From assembly GCA_030062745.1 (NCBI GenBank), contig CP099842.1, positions 27,148,307 through 27,212,306 of the forward strand: DNA of 64,000 bases, given 5' to 3'. Below the pieces are notes generated by a model. It was not told the origin of the DNA and did no database searches. It was given only the letters and a program-made list of their open reading frames with translations. The DNA comes from Capitulum mitella. Taxonomy: Eukaryota; Arthropoda; Thecostraca; Pollicipedomorpha; Pollicipedidae. Both the position numbers and the translations under genes were made by a program. Numbering within the stretch: the stretch's first letter is position 1; each line of letters starts with the position of its first letter. Positions 49,701 through 61,860 of the stretch are shown here, piece after piece.

Positions 49701-50640
49701 TTTATGCAGTTTCATGCGCCACATTAGGTTTCTTTAAAACTAATACATAATTTTCCTTTCAGCTCCGCATTACCTTGGTCGATTTGTGTCCGTTAACTCC
49801 TCATATAGGCGTGTATTGGCATTCTACGCGCTTTTTGACGGCTTTTGGCCTCGGGATGTCTGTAAACCACGATTTGTAAGCAGAACATGACAGGTCTCCA
49901 ATCTGTCAAATATTGACCTTTGAAGTGACATGTGACCTAAGCTTTAGTTTAAGGTACATAAATGAGGAAGATTCAGGGCCGCGTCATTGAAAAATCGATT
50001 GCCGTTTGAGCCAGCCGAACCGCTCATTGGTTACGGAGTTGTTTTGAGTGGGGAAGTCTGAACCCTCTCCCCAGCAAGTCCCGGATGGCGATAAATCCCA
50101 GTAACTGTCCCGTTAAGATGTTCACTTCGCCTCTTAGTGGCTGGGTTCAGAGAGCTATGTCATAGCATTACACACTGCAATGAAGCTGAAAGGACTTCAG
50201 TAGCATGCGCCGTTCAAACCGATTTCGTAATACATATTGCTGACGATGTTAATTTTGATGGGTCAGTTTTTTGGTCTGCGACGAAAAGGTCAATATCAAA
50301 TGTAATAAGTACAATGGAAAGCGTGATCCGTCCATACTCAGAAAAGTGCAAGTCATTCTAACTTGTTATGGATCCAAATGCGAAAATATAGGTCTTATCC
50401 CCATACGTCATTCTTAGTTCCTACTAACAGCAGCAAACGTCCTGAACTTTGGCAAATACTGCGCGCTATGTACTTTCATTTGCAAATTAAAACACAAGGA
50501 TGTGTTTACTGAGTGCTACCATTAAAGCGCAAAAGTACCTGTCATTCACCCAGTGAACAAAACTGCGTAGGAACAGTGGCGATACATTTTTCCGCTGGGC
50601 GAGACACCAAACAACGCTGACTACGGTTACCAGTTTCAGG
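46755..50640. other. No gene recognised; small CpG-rich patch at about 48,270-48,450
   Basis: Moderate to low GC, ORFs under 135 codons, no domain recognised. Confidence 0.5.
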
Positions 50641-52110
50641 ACATTCCTCCCGCCAATGTCTGGCGGAAACTGGCGGACTGTCTCGGCCGGCGGAGACGGT
50701 GACGTCACCGGTTCAGGGTGACATCAGCGGCTAACTCCGGCCGCCGCACCCCTGAGTCAGCCCGACTCCGGGGCGCGGCGTAGGAGCGGCGGGCGGGCGT
50801 TTTGACTCCGACTCCGAGGACCAGGGTGCTGGTGCTGTTGCCAGGCCGCGCTCGGCGGTTTTCTGCAGCAGAGACGAGAGTCGGACATGAAGCCGTTCGT
50901 CTGACTCAGAGCATGCAGCGGCGCCGGGGAGCGCCGGGGCGGTTTGACTCTGACTCCGGGCGGTAATGGTGCTGACGGGAGGCCGCCGCTGGCGCCTCTC
51001 CAGCAGACTCGGCCTTGAGATTGTTTCGCACCGGCTCTGGGTGCGGCTGCAGCGAGGAGCGGCCGGGCAGGTTGACTCTGACTCCGACTCTGCGTCGCTC
51101 GGGGGGCTGCCGCTGTTGGGTTGTCGCCGTTCTCCTATCCACAGAATGACCGCAGAGCACTTGCTCAGGCCTGATCTGATTGGCATTAAGCTAAAGGCGT
51201 ATCACGACCTTCTGGTTATTAAGCGCCGCCGCCTGACCTACCGGCCATTATGCTGGTTGAGCCGGCTGATGATGCCTCCTGTTCGTGAGTTTGCTGTCAT
51301 GGTGTAATGCCAATCAGGCTACATTTGTCAATGATTGCCAAATAGATATTTTGGTCATTTTCTGCCCGTCCAGCCCTGTTATTGTCAGCACAGCCAACCT
51401 AAGAAGGCCAGAGAAGTTTATTCTTTTTACATTTTCTGCTGTAACCCAGCTACGTCACGTACTGAAGACTTCAGGCGGTCTAAACGCCCCTCTGTCAACT
51501 GGAGCCGAAAAGGGCCGCCGACCGGTTCGGCGTGCTGCAACATGAAGCCGGCAGTAGCCGATCCGAGCACAGCTCACCGACTGCACGGCAACCGAGACTG
51601 GGCAGGGTCACGAGCTAAAAACGGGCCCGGCCGTCACACGTGCCGACGTGAACCCAGGGCGGATCGCGTCGCCGGTGTCGGGGGCGGGGCAGAACTGCCG
51701 GAACTCGAACATAACCGGGCGAGAGGTAACGTTTCTGGAGTGGTGTTGACCTGGTCCTCGGGTGGAGGTGGAAAACAGAAGCTGCTGGCACGTCGACCGG
51801 AGGTTACGCGCAGCACATTGCCGGACGTGTGAAACTCCTGCGCGCCCCTTTCAGAAGCGATGGTCACGGGCCTCCAGCGCGGAGCGGCGTCAGTTTCCGG
51901 CCGGTCTCTCGCCAGCCGTCCAGGCGGCACCGACCTCCGACCAGCCCCGGCCGAGGGTGCGCCGCCGGGCCCGCGCCCAGTCCAGGGCGGAGGACGAGAG
52001 GCCGGCGCCGGCACGCACCTGGCACCAGCCGCCGACCGGCGGCCGCTGGTGACGGGGTGGGGTGACGCGCCGGCAACGTCAGCCCCCTTCTCCCATCTGG
52101 ATGGGGAGGT
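50640..52110. other. Two GC-rich islands with recurring GACTC(C/T)GACTCCG words
   Basis: GC-rich at about 50,650-51,130 and 51,480-52,105. TTGACTC(C/T)GACTCCG occurs at about 50,800, 50,944 and 51,072, a dispersed short repeat within the first island. Open frames up to 208 codons (minus, 52,260-51,634) have no recognised domain. A CRE palindrome spans 50,700-50,707. Confidence 0.5.
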
Positions 52111-53833
52111 CCGCTTTGTGTAACGTGATATCAGAGCCAGCCGATGAGATGGCTGCAGATTTAAGCGTGGCTTCAGATGCGCATTGGGTGGATGACAGGG
52201 ATGGAGAAAAAATTTGCTCTTATGGACAAAAAATTTGTTCGTAACACAAGCTCTCTTCAATTAAAACCATATTCTAGTTTTTTTTTACTTCATTGTCAAT
52301 ACCTGCAGAAACTGCAGCTCACAAATTGACAGAGACCATTGTATACCCCAAAACGTAATTGTAAATCGAGCAAAAATTCTCCATTTTAGCGTTGGTCATC
52401 AAAGTTCCTCGACAATTTTATTGGGTGCCAATCGAAGGATTGGTCCCCGAGATTCTTATCGACAAATGAAACGACCCATCAATTTCCACAGAGCTTATTA
52501 CTCTCGGCGAAAAAGGGGCGATTGCTCTGAAGCTCAGAACGCACATGTACGGACCAGCAATCCCTTCAGATGGCCTGTGGCTTGTTCTAGGCCTTCATCT
52601 ACCCGCAACAGATCAAGTGAGAAAGGATAATTCAAAATCGAAGGAACTGAAAACGCGCTTTGCACGTTTATTGTGAGTGAGATTTCATGCATGACAGTCG
52701 CACGAAAAACAAAGCTCGAATCGAATGTCGATGTGTGTGTGTCCAAGCTTCGGAGACTCTAGTGCCCGAACGCGTCAGCCGATCGCGACACAAGCGGCAC
52801 CATCGGGCGCGCTGACTCGGCGGACAGACCGTGGTGTAGGTTTCAAAGTGATTCGTGGCGTGCGTCATGTGCCACGTGGCGCGAGCCGGACATCTGCAAA
52901 ATTCAGTTGACATAGGTATAGGTTAAAAGGCGGGTGCTGTTGAATCAAGACTTGGTTACAACATGGGCCCCACCTATGGGTACACGCTTTTGTGGTTGGC
53001 ACCCACGTGCGATCCACGTGGCGACCCACAGGCACGTATTTAGATCTGAACTCAGAAACCTCCGAGCGCCGACAAAAGTGACCTAGGCGGCTGAAATTTG
53101 GCAAATAGATAGACCAACACGACTATCTAACGATTCCCCACGTACAACGGGTCACGCGCAGGGTATGTGCGGGTCTTTTACAACCCCGTGTTTCTATTAG
53201 TCCAACCGCCGGGACGTAGACGGAGCAGTTCGGTGCAATGATGGCTTCGAAAGGCAGCGGACAGTTGGGCAATCAATTTCGATTAATTCAGGTCCAAATG
53301 GGGGTGCAGCGTGCTTGTGAAGCGCGAGGTGTACAAGAAAACATTCCTCCATTATTGCCGCAAAAGTACTACGGCTGAGATGCTGAAAATTGGCGGGCAG
53401 GAGCCCGCGATACGTGGCAGTCGATATATGTGGCTGTTTTGCATGTCAGTAGCTTCAGCCTGGTGTGTGCGGGACACACGTGCTCAGAAGTACCCCTTTG
53501 ACATCCAGGACTTTGATTTCGGGACTGTTGATGCTGGAGGCGTCAAATTTCGTGTTGGGCTGCACAGTCACAAACGCCATCCAGGACAAGCAAGACTAAG
53601 GTATCAGTGGCCAGATACCATCCATGTGAGCGTGGTTAGTGCCTTTATTTAGATGAAGGTGCTCAGCGGGTGCAACTGTCTGTGTCGGATACAAAGTTTC
53701 GAGCTCGACCTCAAACCAACCGTGCAACGCGTTGGTTTGCCTCTAGTTGCATCAGGTGACACGAAGGATGCAATCCCTGGACCGGGAAAGCGAACTGCGG
53801 GCGGTAAATATTTGCATTACCTCAGTTCATTTT
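52111..53833. other. No gene recognised
   Basis: Moderate GC. A 113-codon plus frame (53,311-53,652) has no recognised domain. Confidence 0.45.
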
Positions 53834-53863
53834 TTCAGCGGACGTTAAAAAACGTCCGCTGAA
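53834..53863. repeat. Perfect 13-bp hairpin with AAAA loop
   Basis: TTCAGCGGACGTT (53,834-53,846), loop AAAA, AACGTCCGCTGAA (53,851-53,863). All 13 pairs are Watson-Crick. Confidence 0.85.
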
Positions 53864-55900
53864 GTAGGGCGTAAAACAGTGGCCTGTTTCGACACGGGCA
53901 CTCAGTGTGTTTTTATAAAGGTGTAATGGACAGTTTATGGCGTCCGATGTTGCATTGACAAACGGATTATGGCATCTTCTGCCTAGCTAACTGCTGCCGC
54001 TGTTTGAGCAGAAATCCCTAACAGACTTAGAGCCGAGACACGTTCCGACGGGTAATCATCTGTCTCGGCGAAAATGCCTTATCGCCGATACCGATCTGTC
54101 CGAGACAGCCGGCCGTGAATCACCCCTCCCTCCCAGCGGGGTGGAGCTCCAGGTGCACGTCCGGACAAGAACACAGGTGCAGCGGCGACCTTCGGACCGG
54201 TATTTTCCCTCCCCTCGCTCCCAGGACAAACAGAGGGACACTGAGTCACGCCGTGCGGACTTGGCCGACATTCTGCAGCAGGTGGTGACGACGACCTGGC
54301 TACCACCCGTCGGGTAACGGGACTCACCTGGTGAGGCAAGGCCGGCTGGAGGAGGTGGTGATGGACATGATAATGATCTGTTCATGAAAATCAGGTACGT
54401 TTAAAATGGCGCGTAATTAGGTGGTCCTGATGAAATGCCATGTTGACCTAGACTGTCTTGACCTAGGTTCTCAAAGACACGCCGGATAAATCAGTGAGCA
54501 ACGAATGGCGCAAGCTGGCGGTCTTAGGGCAAGGGGAACTGTTTATCGCCTAGAACAACCTGGATTGAATGTAATCTATCAAGAAGGAGCACCTCTACAC
54601 TGTTGGTAGGCTGCCGAAAACTTGTCGTTTGAGGCAAGGAAGACGGATGACACAGTTACACACACCTGTGTTCTCTCAGATTGCTGTAGTTTCTCCAACT
54701 TTGAAATGACGACGCGTACGTTTCGTAAAATGCAGTGGAAAGGTTGACAGCAACAGTTAAAGGAGGTTTCAAAATGGAATGAGGAATTTTAGAATATACG
54801 CGACCTAGCATAGCATGATTTCCCTTGCTGGTGTGCCAAGCAACAAACCACGATGCACTTGGAGCACTGAAGAGAGTTATGTCTATCATCATTAACATTA
54901 AACCTTGATAGCCTCATGCAGAATTAAACACGAATGAAGCAGAAATCAACGTTTGTAGGAAACTGACATTGCGCATCTTCCGCTAATTGATCTGCCTTTA
55001 AGACCTGCCTCCGACTTTGCCTGCCTGCAAAACGTGGAAGACCGGTCGACGAGATGCCTTGGGCAGGGGCAGACTTACAGACGGGGGAGGGGCTGGTCTC
55101 CGACATTTTGCCCTGCCACCAACAATACCAACTTTTTTTCGTCACCCATGAAACAGGCCTATTTTGTGGCTGTTTTATTAAAATGCATGTAAAACGTAGT
55201 TCGGAAACCTCACATGGGACACGTGCAGCTGGTAAAAAGTTTTCGATATTCGCTAGTGATTTTAGCGAATAATATACAGAACCGTGCCAACAAGACTCAA
55301 GTATGCGCAAACCCCTCTCCGCGATCACTTCCCAAACACATCGCAATTGCCGCCACCTTTCACGCCGTTGCAGTATTCTTTATTTTGTTGTCCCAAAACT
55401 GTCAGTGTTTTTCAAGAAATTAAAAGATGGTTAGTTTATTTAAAGCAAAATTATGAGTCGCAATCATTTTGAAGATTCAAAATTCCATTGAGTATTAATT
55501 TTCATATGCATTATGATGTAAGCAAAACAAACCATGCCGCGCACATGGGTTAAAATAACATTTTGATTATGCATACTAAACTGTTTTCACAATACACGAT
55601 ACAAATAAGACAAATATGACGCAAATAAAGCAAATCTGCATTTGGTCGAGGCACCTTAGTGACTGTCACTTCCAGCTTTTTCGACGCGCCACGGTGCGTT
55701 TTGCGATCCCGCTTCACCTGCGCTCCTATTCAGCAGCTGTCCCAAGGTAGTGTGATCTGCCCCGTTTCAGGAATTCTCGCACCAAAACCTCAAAAAGCTG
55801 CACCAAATTTAATTTATTTCCCCAATCATGCCCCAACGAGATATACTCGAAATCTGCCACGTGGTGCAGACTGGTCTGGCCGTGAATGCCACCAATACCC
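53864..55900. other. No gene recognised
   Basis: Moderate to low GC, short ORFs only. Confidence 0.5.
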
Positions 55901-56460
55901 ACGACCATGAGACACGTCGCGACCCCAAGACGCAGCTCTTCCCTGTCCCCCTCCCCGCCCTCCGGCAGCCGCTGCAGCTCCTCTTCGCGCTCCGCGACCG
56001 GCCGCCGCCGCCAGCAGGCTGCGCACAGCGAACGTCGGCCGATGGAGACGCTGACAGGCCCCGGCCTGCTCCGGCGATCATCGCACCTCGGTCGGGCGTA
56101 CGGCGCGACGTTCCGCGCACTGCCGGCGGCGGCTATCGGCGGCCGGCTCCAGCCTGCCGTCTGCCGGCGAGCCAGCACTGCGCGCCGCCGCCGTATCGCG
56201 CCGGGGCGATATGGGGCCGGCGGCCGAGCCGCGCCGGCGGCGTGACGCGCTCCGTGCAGCCGGTGCGGCCGAACGGGGGCAGGCTCGGACGTGTCGCGTC
56301 GCCTGGTCTGCGGCGGCGGCGGCGGGGCGAAGGTCGCCCCGCGGCGGGACGCGACGCTCTCTGGACTGGCAATCCTGCAGCGGTGTTGGCAGGCCGAGTG
56401 GGCTGGTGAGGCCTCGGGAGTCTGTGTCGAAACATGAGCCTCGGCCGGCAATGTTCACGG
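55900..56460. other. CpG-rich island
   Basis: GC-rich. A 241-codon minus frame (56,451-55,726) and a 193-codon plus frame overlap. The minus frame's C-terminal part, outside the GC core, looks less biased, but no domain was recognised. Confidence 0.5.
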
Positions 56461-59400
56461 ATAAAATGCACCGCGTTAGTCAGGACTCTGATGCATATTG
56501 AGGGTTCCAGATACTAGGATATTACACTTACCTGTTGCGAAGGCGTAGCATTCTAAGGCGTAGCACACTTTCCCGTTTGCGCTGCAAAGCATTCTAAAGT
56601 TTTGTGCGTACTTAGATCTGTTCAAAAGAGACTGCGTGTTTTGACTCAGCGACCCACATAACTGCTGCGTACCCAGCGTGCACGGTGATAATCCTGCTAA
56701 AACCCGCGCTCACTTTTCCGTGGCGCGCGCTCTTCTGCAGACCGCTGCAGACAGCGGGGAGGAAAAACACGACCAATGGGGTCACGTTGCGCGGGTGGCG
56801 GATTTACGGCACAGCGTGCTTACAACGCGATATTCTGGCCATCCGCGCCAGGAACGGCGCCGCTGCTTCCTGGCAGAGCGGTATTCGCATGGGCAGAAAG
56901 TTTGTGAAATCAAATCGTTGTATCGGTTAGATTGTGGACCATTATTCGGGCATGACTGCAGTCAAAGTCGGCGGAAAAGGAAAGAAGTATTGATCAGCGT
57001 GTGCGAGCACCATTTCGACGGATGATGCAGACCGAAGCTAAATTATCCGGTATTTCGTGAGATGGCATGGCAGTTTTACAACTCATTTCATACACAACTC
57101 CGTCCATATGTGAGAGAATGGCGATGATACGTGCACCGGCAGCGGAAAATTTTCAGTCGTTTCGGGCAAGCACAATAACACAATAACCTTACGTTATTAC
57201 GGCATCTTGGGAACAATTTCACGCTTTTCGGCCTTTCCACCCGAACGATCTATTCAGACGGGGAGCTCAAAGAACGCAGACGATTTAACCAAACAGCAGG
57301 ATGGACTTCATTTCCCGCTTTCCACCAATTGTATTGAGCTTCACCTTCTTCAAAACCTACATCTCGGTTGCTGAACCAAGATCTCACTCACCGCCGAAGT
57401 GTGCCTGGTTTAACGAGCTTTGGTTGAATGTATATTTGACTGCGCGATGGCTGCGAACAACACCATAGCAGCCACAATGACAGCGGCTAGGGATCCTTCA
57501 CAGGGCATCGAAAACCTACATCATGAACGGCAGGTAAAACAAAAAATGTGAACACAAGCAGCGGGCAAAATGCGAATACCATGCTCAGAACAATCGTCTA
57601 CACTGCCTGGCTACCTGTCCCAATAATTTCACTGCGAAATTCTCGTCATCGTCCACAATCACTCCGCCGTCCTCTTATCATTATCACTCGACGTGCCCAT
57701 ACGGGTTACGCGGTAACAAGCGCTCATAAATTACACCGTATTCCTCTCATGTGAGATCAGTCGACTAGCACCCAAAAGGATCAGCAACGAAGTAAGTCAA
57801 GGGTTACAGAATGTGCGTCATTTATGTTGCTGGGTCCCATCGCCAGTAGCTGTCTCAAGACCAACCATGGATCCGAGTCTGTTGCGTACAAATGCACGGG
57901 ACGCATGTCTACAGGTTGGTATGATCACTGGTAACCTACAAGCATAAAACCGATATTTTTAGCATCGGAGCTGACCATTTCACTTTACCACGTTGTTTCA
58001 TGCCTCGTTTCACCATTTTTAATTATGCGCACGAGGAAGCCAGTGCCGGCCAGACAGCAAGCGCACAAAAAGGCAAAAAAGCACGGGCGACGGTTCCTAA
58101 AGTTGGAAGGGATCTCTGAGGTTTTACGGCGCTTCTCAAGGAGCACACTTCGAAATAATGTGAAATGCTGCAAAAGGGGAAAGAAGATGCCACAGTTGGC
58201 AGCCTTGTGGCGAACTCATGGCACACAACTTAACTATTTAAAGCTGTTGACCTAAACTCTCCCTCTCTCTCCGCTGGCGGAATCGACGTCTCGCCCAGCA
58301 GCATTCAAAGGAACGCTTCCGGATGTCCATCAGCATCAGAGCGGTCACTCTCTAGGGCGCCCTCACGATCGGAGGGGTCCTCCAGCCGTTTCAAATGCGC
58401 CGCTTCTCTGTTGTAGCCGGAGTTCCTACAGACGCGACGCCAGCGCAGTCACATGCAGTTGGGCACGTCTCGCTTCGTTCACCCACAGTTTTTACTAAGG
58501 ACATTACAGAGCGCGACCTGAACTCGGCCCTGTTCGAACCTCCAGCCGCTCAACGGCCGCGCCCGCCTCTCACGACTGACGTCACGTAAACGTCACAGGA
58601 GGCCGGAGGAGCCGGACCGCGGCAGGCCTGCCCACTAGTGACGTCACAGGAGTCGGCGACTTCTGCGGGCCGGCAGGGTCGCGGGAGAGGGAGGTTCCCG
58701 CGGTCAAGGGATCCGGCCCCCACGTGAGTCGGCTGGCGCTGCACCGGAGTACGGCTGGACTCCGGACTCCGCTCCGGCGGTCACGGAGTCCGTTCCGCCG
58801 CCTGCGAGTCGGCCGGCGGTGAGCTGGCGGACAGTGGCCTTTTGGTCGGCGGCTCGTCCTCGGACGAGCACGGCGACAAAGAGCCGGATCTCCTCCTCCT
58901 GGTCCGGAGGTAGTCTGCGGCGAGAGAGGCACGGGTCAGGGGCGGTGCAAGCTGCAGGGTCCGATGAAAAACACTGATCTGTCGGGCGGGACCATGAGCG
59001 TGGTGGCCGGAGATCGGGTCGTCGATATTTTACACGGCGTGTAAGCCTGAAATAAAACCATCATAAGGCTTTCGACGGCCCCGAAAAGTAGTTTCATCAG
59101 TTTGAACACAAAGGACACTACGATATTCAAGCGTGTTACATATTCCCGTAGCATTATCTGCGAGGGTTGAAAATGAACAGGTGCGCTCCCTCAAGAAAAA
59201 AAATTAAGTTTCGATGAAGCTGGGGATTCCATAGCTGTTTTCATCATTACGAAGGAACGACAACATCACCAAATGCGAAAAGTCCCCCATGCCACAAGAA
59301 ATTGCGTTTTCTCTCCCACCTACGGACCACGACCCCCGTGTCTCTTTTGATTCCCTTTCTCAGCGAGTCCGCAGACTTCGAGGGCTGCGGCTGGGCGTGG

Positions 59401-60680
59401 CGGGCGCTGCACCCGAGCTTCAGACCGCGCCTGAATCACGCGCGCCCTCGGCCGTGACTCAGCGCCGACTCCGGGCCTCTGCGTGGACGGGTGGACCGCG
59501 CGGCGGGGTAACGTCCGCCTGACGTCACAAACTGCGCGCGGTCGCCAGTGGCGCCAAATCGGGAGCGGACGAGGCGATGACATCACCGCCGTTAGCGGCG
59601 GCAAGGCAAGGAGCTGCGTCCGATGTGTGTGCATTGGATATCGTTTCCGAGATATCATTCTCAACTGGTTGATAGTTCTGGTGCGTCACGAAACCACCGA
59701 CGTCATAAAAATACCCGTCAGGCATGCGCGACGTTCATCAACACTCGGTGATTGCTATGTTCCCAGTTTCGTTAAATATCCCCCTGGGAAGCCTGCATAC
59801 GGGCTGAGCAGCGCGAGGCGTCCCCACCCCGTTACAAGTCTCCTCAACACGAGGCGATTGAGGTCAACATTGCTGACTCGGTTGCTTCCGCCGGCCGATA
59901 ACCGGAACAGAAGACATCACCGTTTTGCGTCAGAAAATGCATCGGCTCTTTCCTGTTTGAGGTGAGGAGACGCACATCCAGTAGAAGCTCAAGGTTTGTT
60001 TCTAAAATGTTTTGTCATGAACACACACACTGCATAATGGCATTGTGGTCAATAGTGGACAAAATCCAAGTCAGTATATTAAAAGAAACACGATGATGCT
60101 TTACATTTTCGACACGAATATGTTTCCTAATTTTCATTTTCGATATGGCTTATTTCCTAACGTACTAACCGATAGGTTACTGCCGAATAGATTAAGGATG
60201 AATAATTAAGTACTCTCAGGCATACTTGGATGGCTGAGAACAGCAGTTGCGGTTGTTGGATGGATCAGATACGAATGGACATCATTGGCGGCATTATAAT
60301 GGTGAGTTTGACTGCCCTGTCATACCCATTTGGTCGAAATCAACTGTGCACACAACATATTGAGGAAAAGCTGTGATCTCGTGGAGCATGGAATCTCTGG
60401 AGACACAAGCTACCTGTTTCGTCTTCAAGGAATGTCTCACCTTAACATGTATTATGAACTGAAACACCTCAGTTGTAGCCTATTTAGAAGTCGATGTCCC
60501 AAAACTCGGCATTGAGGAACCATTTACGAGAAATCGACCAAAGCGGAGCATTCCATTTACTTCGGGTGGACTAGCGCCAGTGATTGAAATGCACCTCATG
60601 ACTCACAGCTTTCAGGTTCGTTCCAGGAACGCAGCTTGACTTGAGCTTAAGTTGCTTAACGCGGCTTAAGTTGACTGCCA
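56461..60680. other. No gene recognised; CpG-rich patches at 58,540-58,950 and 59,390-59,600
   Basis: ORFs are short or confined to GC-rich patches. CRE palindromes lie at 58,577, 58,639 and 59,520, the first two 62 bp apart. Confidence 0.5.
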
Positions 60681-60683
60681 CCA

Positions 60684-60689
60684 TTTATT
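60684..60689 (-). terminator. Candidate poly(A) signal for the Cip/Kip gene
   Basis: AATAAA on the minus strand, 363 bp downstream of the candidate stop codon at 61,052. It would define a 3' UTR of roughly 380 nt. The hexamer is common by chance, so support comes only from position and orientation. Confidence 0.3.
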
Positions 60690-61051
60690 AAACGTACACA
60701 AAATATAGCAAACCCATCGTGTGTGTCCACAGATGCAGGAGCGACGGAACGATGTTAATGTTTGAGGAGGGTGGGAGAAACGGCAAAAACCTGTGTATAT
60801 GAAGTCTTTCAGACAGCAGCATTAATAACATCGCCATTGACATATTCGTATAATTATGGAACTGGAGTAGCATGATAATTTTGCAGACAAGGAAGAGAGA
60901 AACTGCCCGTGTTCCGTTCGCTCCCACCGTCCCACACCATTGGAAGACTGCGTTGAAATGGTGCCTGATGTGATATTTTTGACGTGCAGTCAATTTTTCA
61001 CAGATACTGCGAACAACATGGTCGGGGGGGAGGGGCAGGAGGCCGTTGACC

Positions 61052-61278
61052 TTAGCTCGAGGACAGTTGTCTCATGTAGTTGCATGGAAAGGGACGTTTG
61101 GAGTTTCCCTTCCCATTTTGGCATATTTCAGGGCTGCTGGTCCCCAAGTGCACCAGCAACATTTGCTGTGATAATTTTTGCATCACGTCTCTTGACAAAT
61201 GCCTTGTCATCCGATCCACGCGGCCTACTACGCCACGCACTTGCCACACCGCGTGCGTCCCACGCTTTGGTTCTCCGC
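61052..61278 (-). CDS. Candidate last exon of the Cip/Kip gene (tentative)
   Basis: Seen: on the minus strand a pyrimidine-rich stretch TTGATTTTTTGCAG ends at 61,279, giving a 202-203 bp intron from the exon 1 donor. Joining in phase 1 keeps 75 codons open to a TAA at 61,054-61,052. The total would be about 201 residues, close to vertebrate p27 (198). AATAAA lies 360 bp downstream. The predicted tail has one SSP site and a KRPFP basic patch but no clear PIP box or bipartite nuclear localisation signal, so homology does not confirm it. Alternative: an upstream acceptor (exon starting 61,304) gives a shorter product of about 151 residues ending at 61,228. The true C-terminal exon could also lie further left or outside this region. 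Confidence 0.3.
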
Positions 61279-61481
61279 CTGCAAAAAATCAATATCCGTC
61301 GTCGCTGGCGACGCGCGCAGACGCAGCGTTGGCGCGTCCCGACGGCGGGCCGTTTAAAACCGCGAAAAGGTTCGTCTGGCCCGAATGAGCCGCCGGAGCT
61401 CCGGTCGGCCTCGAGCACAGACCGCCCCGGCCCGGAGGAGAACGAGCCGCAGCGGGGGGCCAGCTGGGCCGGGTCACTGAC

Positions 61482-61860
61482 CTGTGATCCGATGCTGACG
61501 GAGCGGCCCGCGCGCCGCGTCGGCGGCGGCGGTCGGCGCGTCGCCAGGCGCGTCGTCGACGTCGACGGCCGGCGACGAGTCGGGCCCGAGCTCGGTCTGC
61601 GGGGCGGCCGGCGGCCGGCCGGCGCCCACGTACTCCCACTGGTACCGGCCGGGCAGCGGCCGCTCCCGCTCGAAGTCGAAGTTCCAGCGGCGCGTCTGGC
61701 GCTCGCGGACGAGCTGCAGCTCGCGACGCAGCAGCCGGCGGCTCTGGGCCGGCTCCGGCCGGCCGAACAGGCAGCGCCGGCAGCGCGGCGCCGGCCTCAC
61801 GGCGCCGTCCGAGGCGGCACGACCCGCCTCCGGCTCGGCGCCGTCCTCCGTCACCAGCAT
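61482..61860 (-). CDS. CDKN1: Cip/Kip cyclin-dependent kinase inhibitor (CDKN1/p27/dacapo family), first coding exon
   Basis: Seen: 126 complete codons from ATG at 61,860, in a strong GCCGCCATG context, to a donor CAG|GTCAGT (intron starts 61,481, phase 1). The frame contains a CDI domain at about residues 26-79. R29-C30-L31-F32-G33 is the RxLFG cyclin-docking motif. A charged Arg/Glu-rich helix spans about 36-57. R58-W59-N60-F61-D62-F63 matches the Cdk-binding beta segment, and P68-L69-P70-G71-R72-Y73-Q74-W75-E76 matches the conserved P-L-x-G-x-Y-x-W stretch. The tyrosine-rich 3-10 helix that follows in vertebrate p27 is not visible; an Ala/Pro/Asp-rich tail (80-116) follows. Known: family members bind cyclin A/E-Cdk2 and cyclin D-Cdk4/6 in the nucleus and impose G1 arrest; the Drosophila member is dacapo. 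Inferred: this is the single Cip/Kip orthologue of the host. The exon lies in a CpG island. An open frame of over 300 codons on the opposite strand is a GC artefact. Confidence 0.92.

Noticed and set aside
61128-61418. Minus-strand frame with a basic string (RRRILIFCRRR) resembling the Cip1 C-terminal basic region
   Set aside because: It cannot be joined in phase to the exon 1 donor through the best acceptor, which falls inside the motif. The resemblance is short and basic only.
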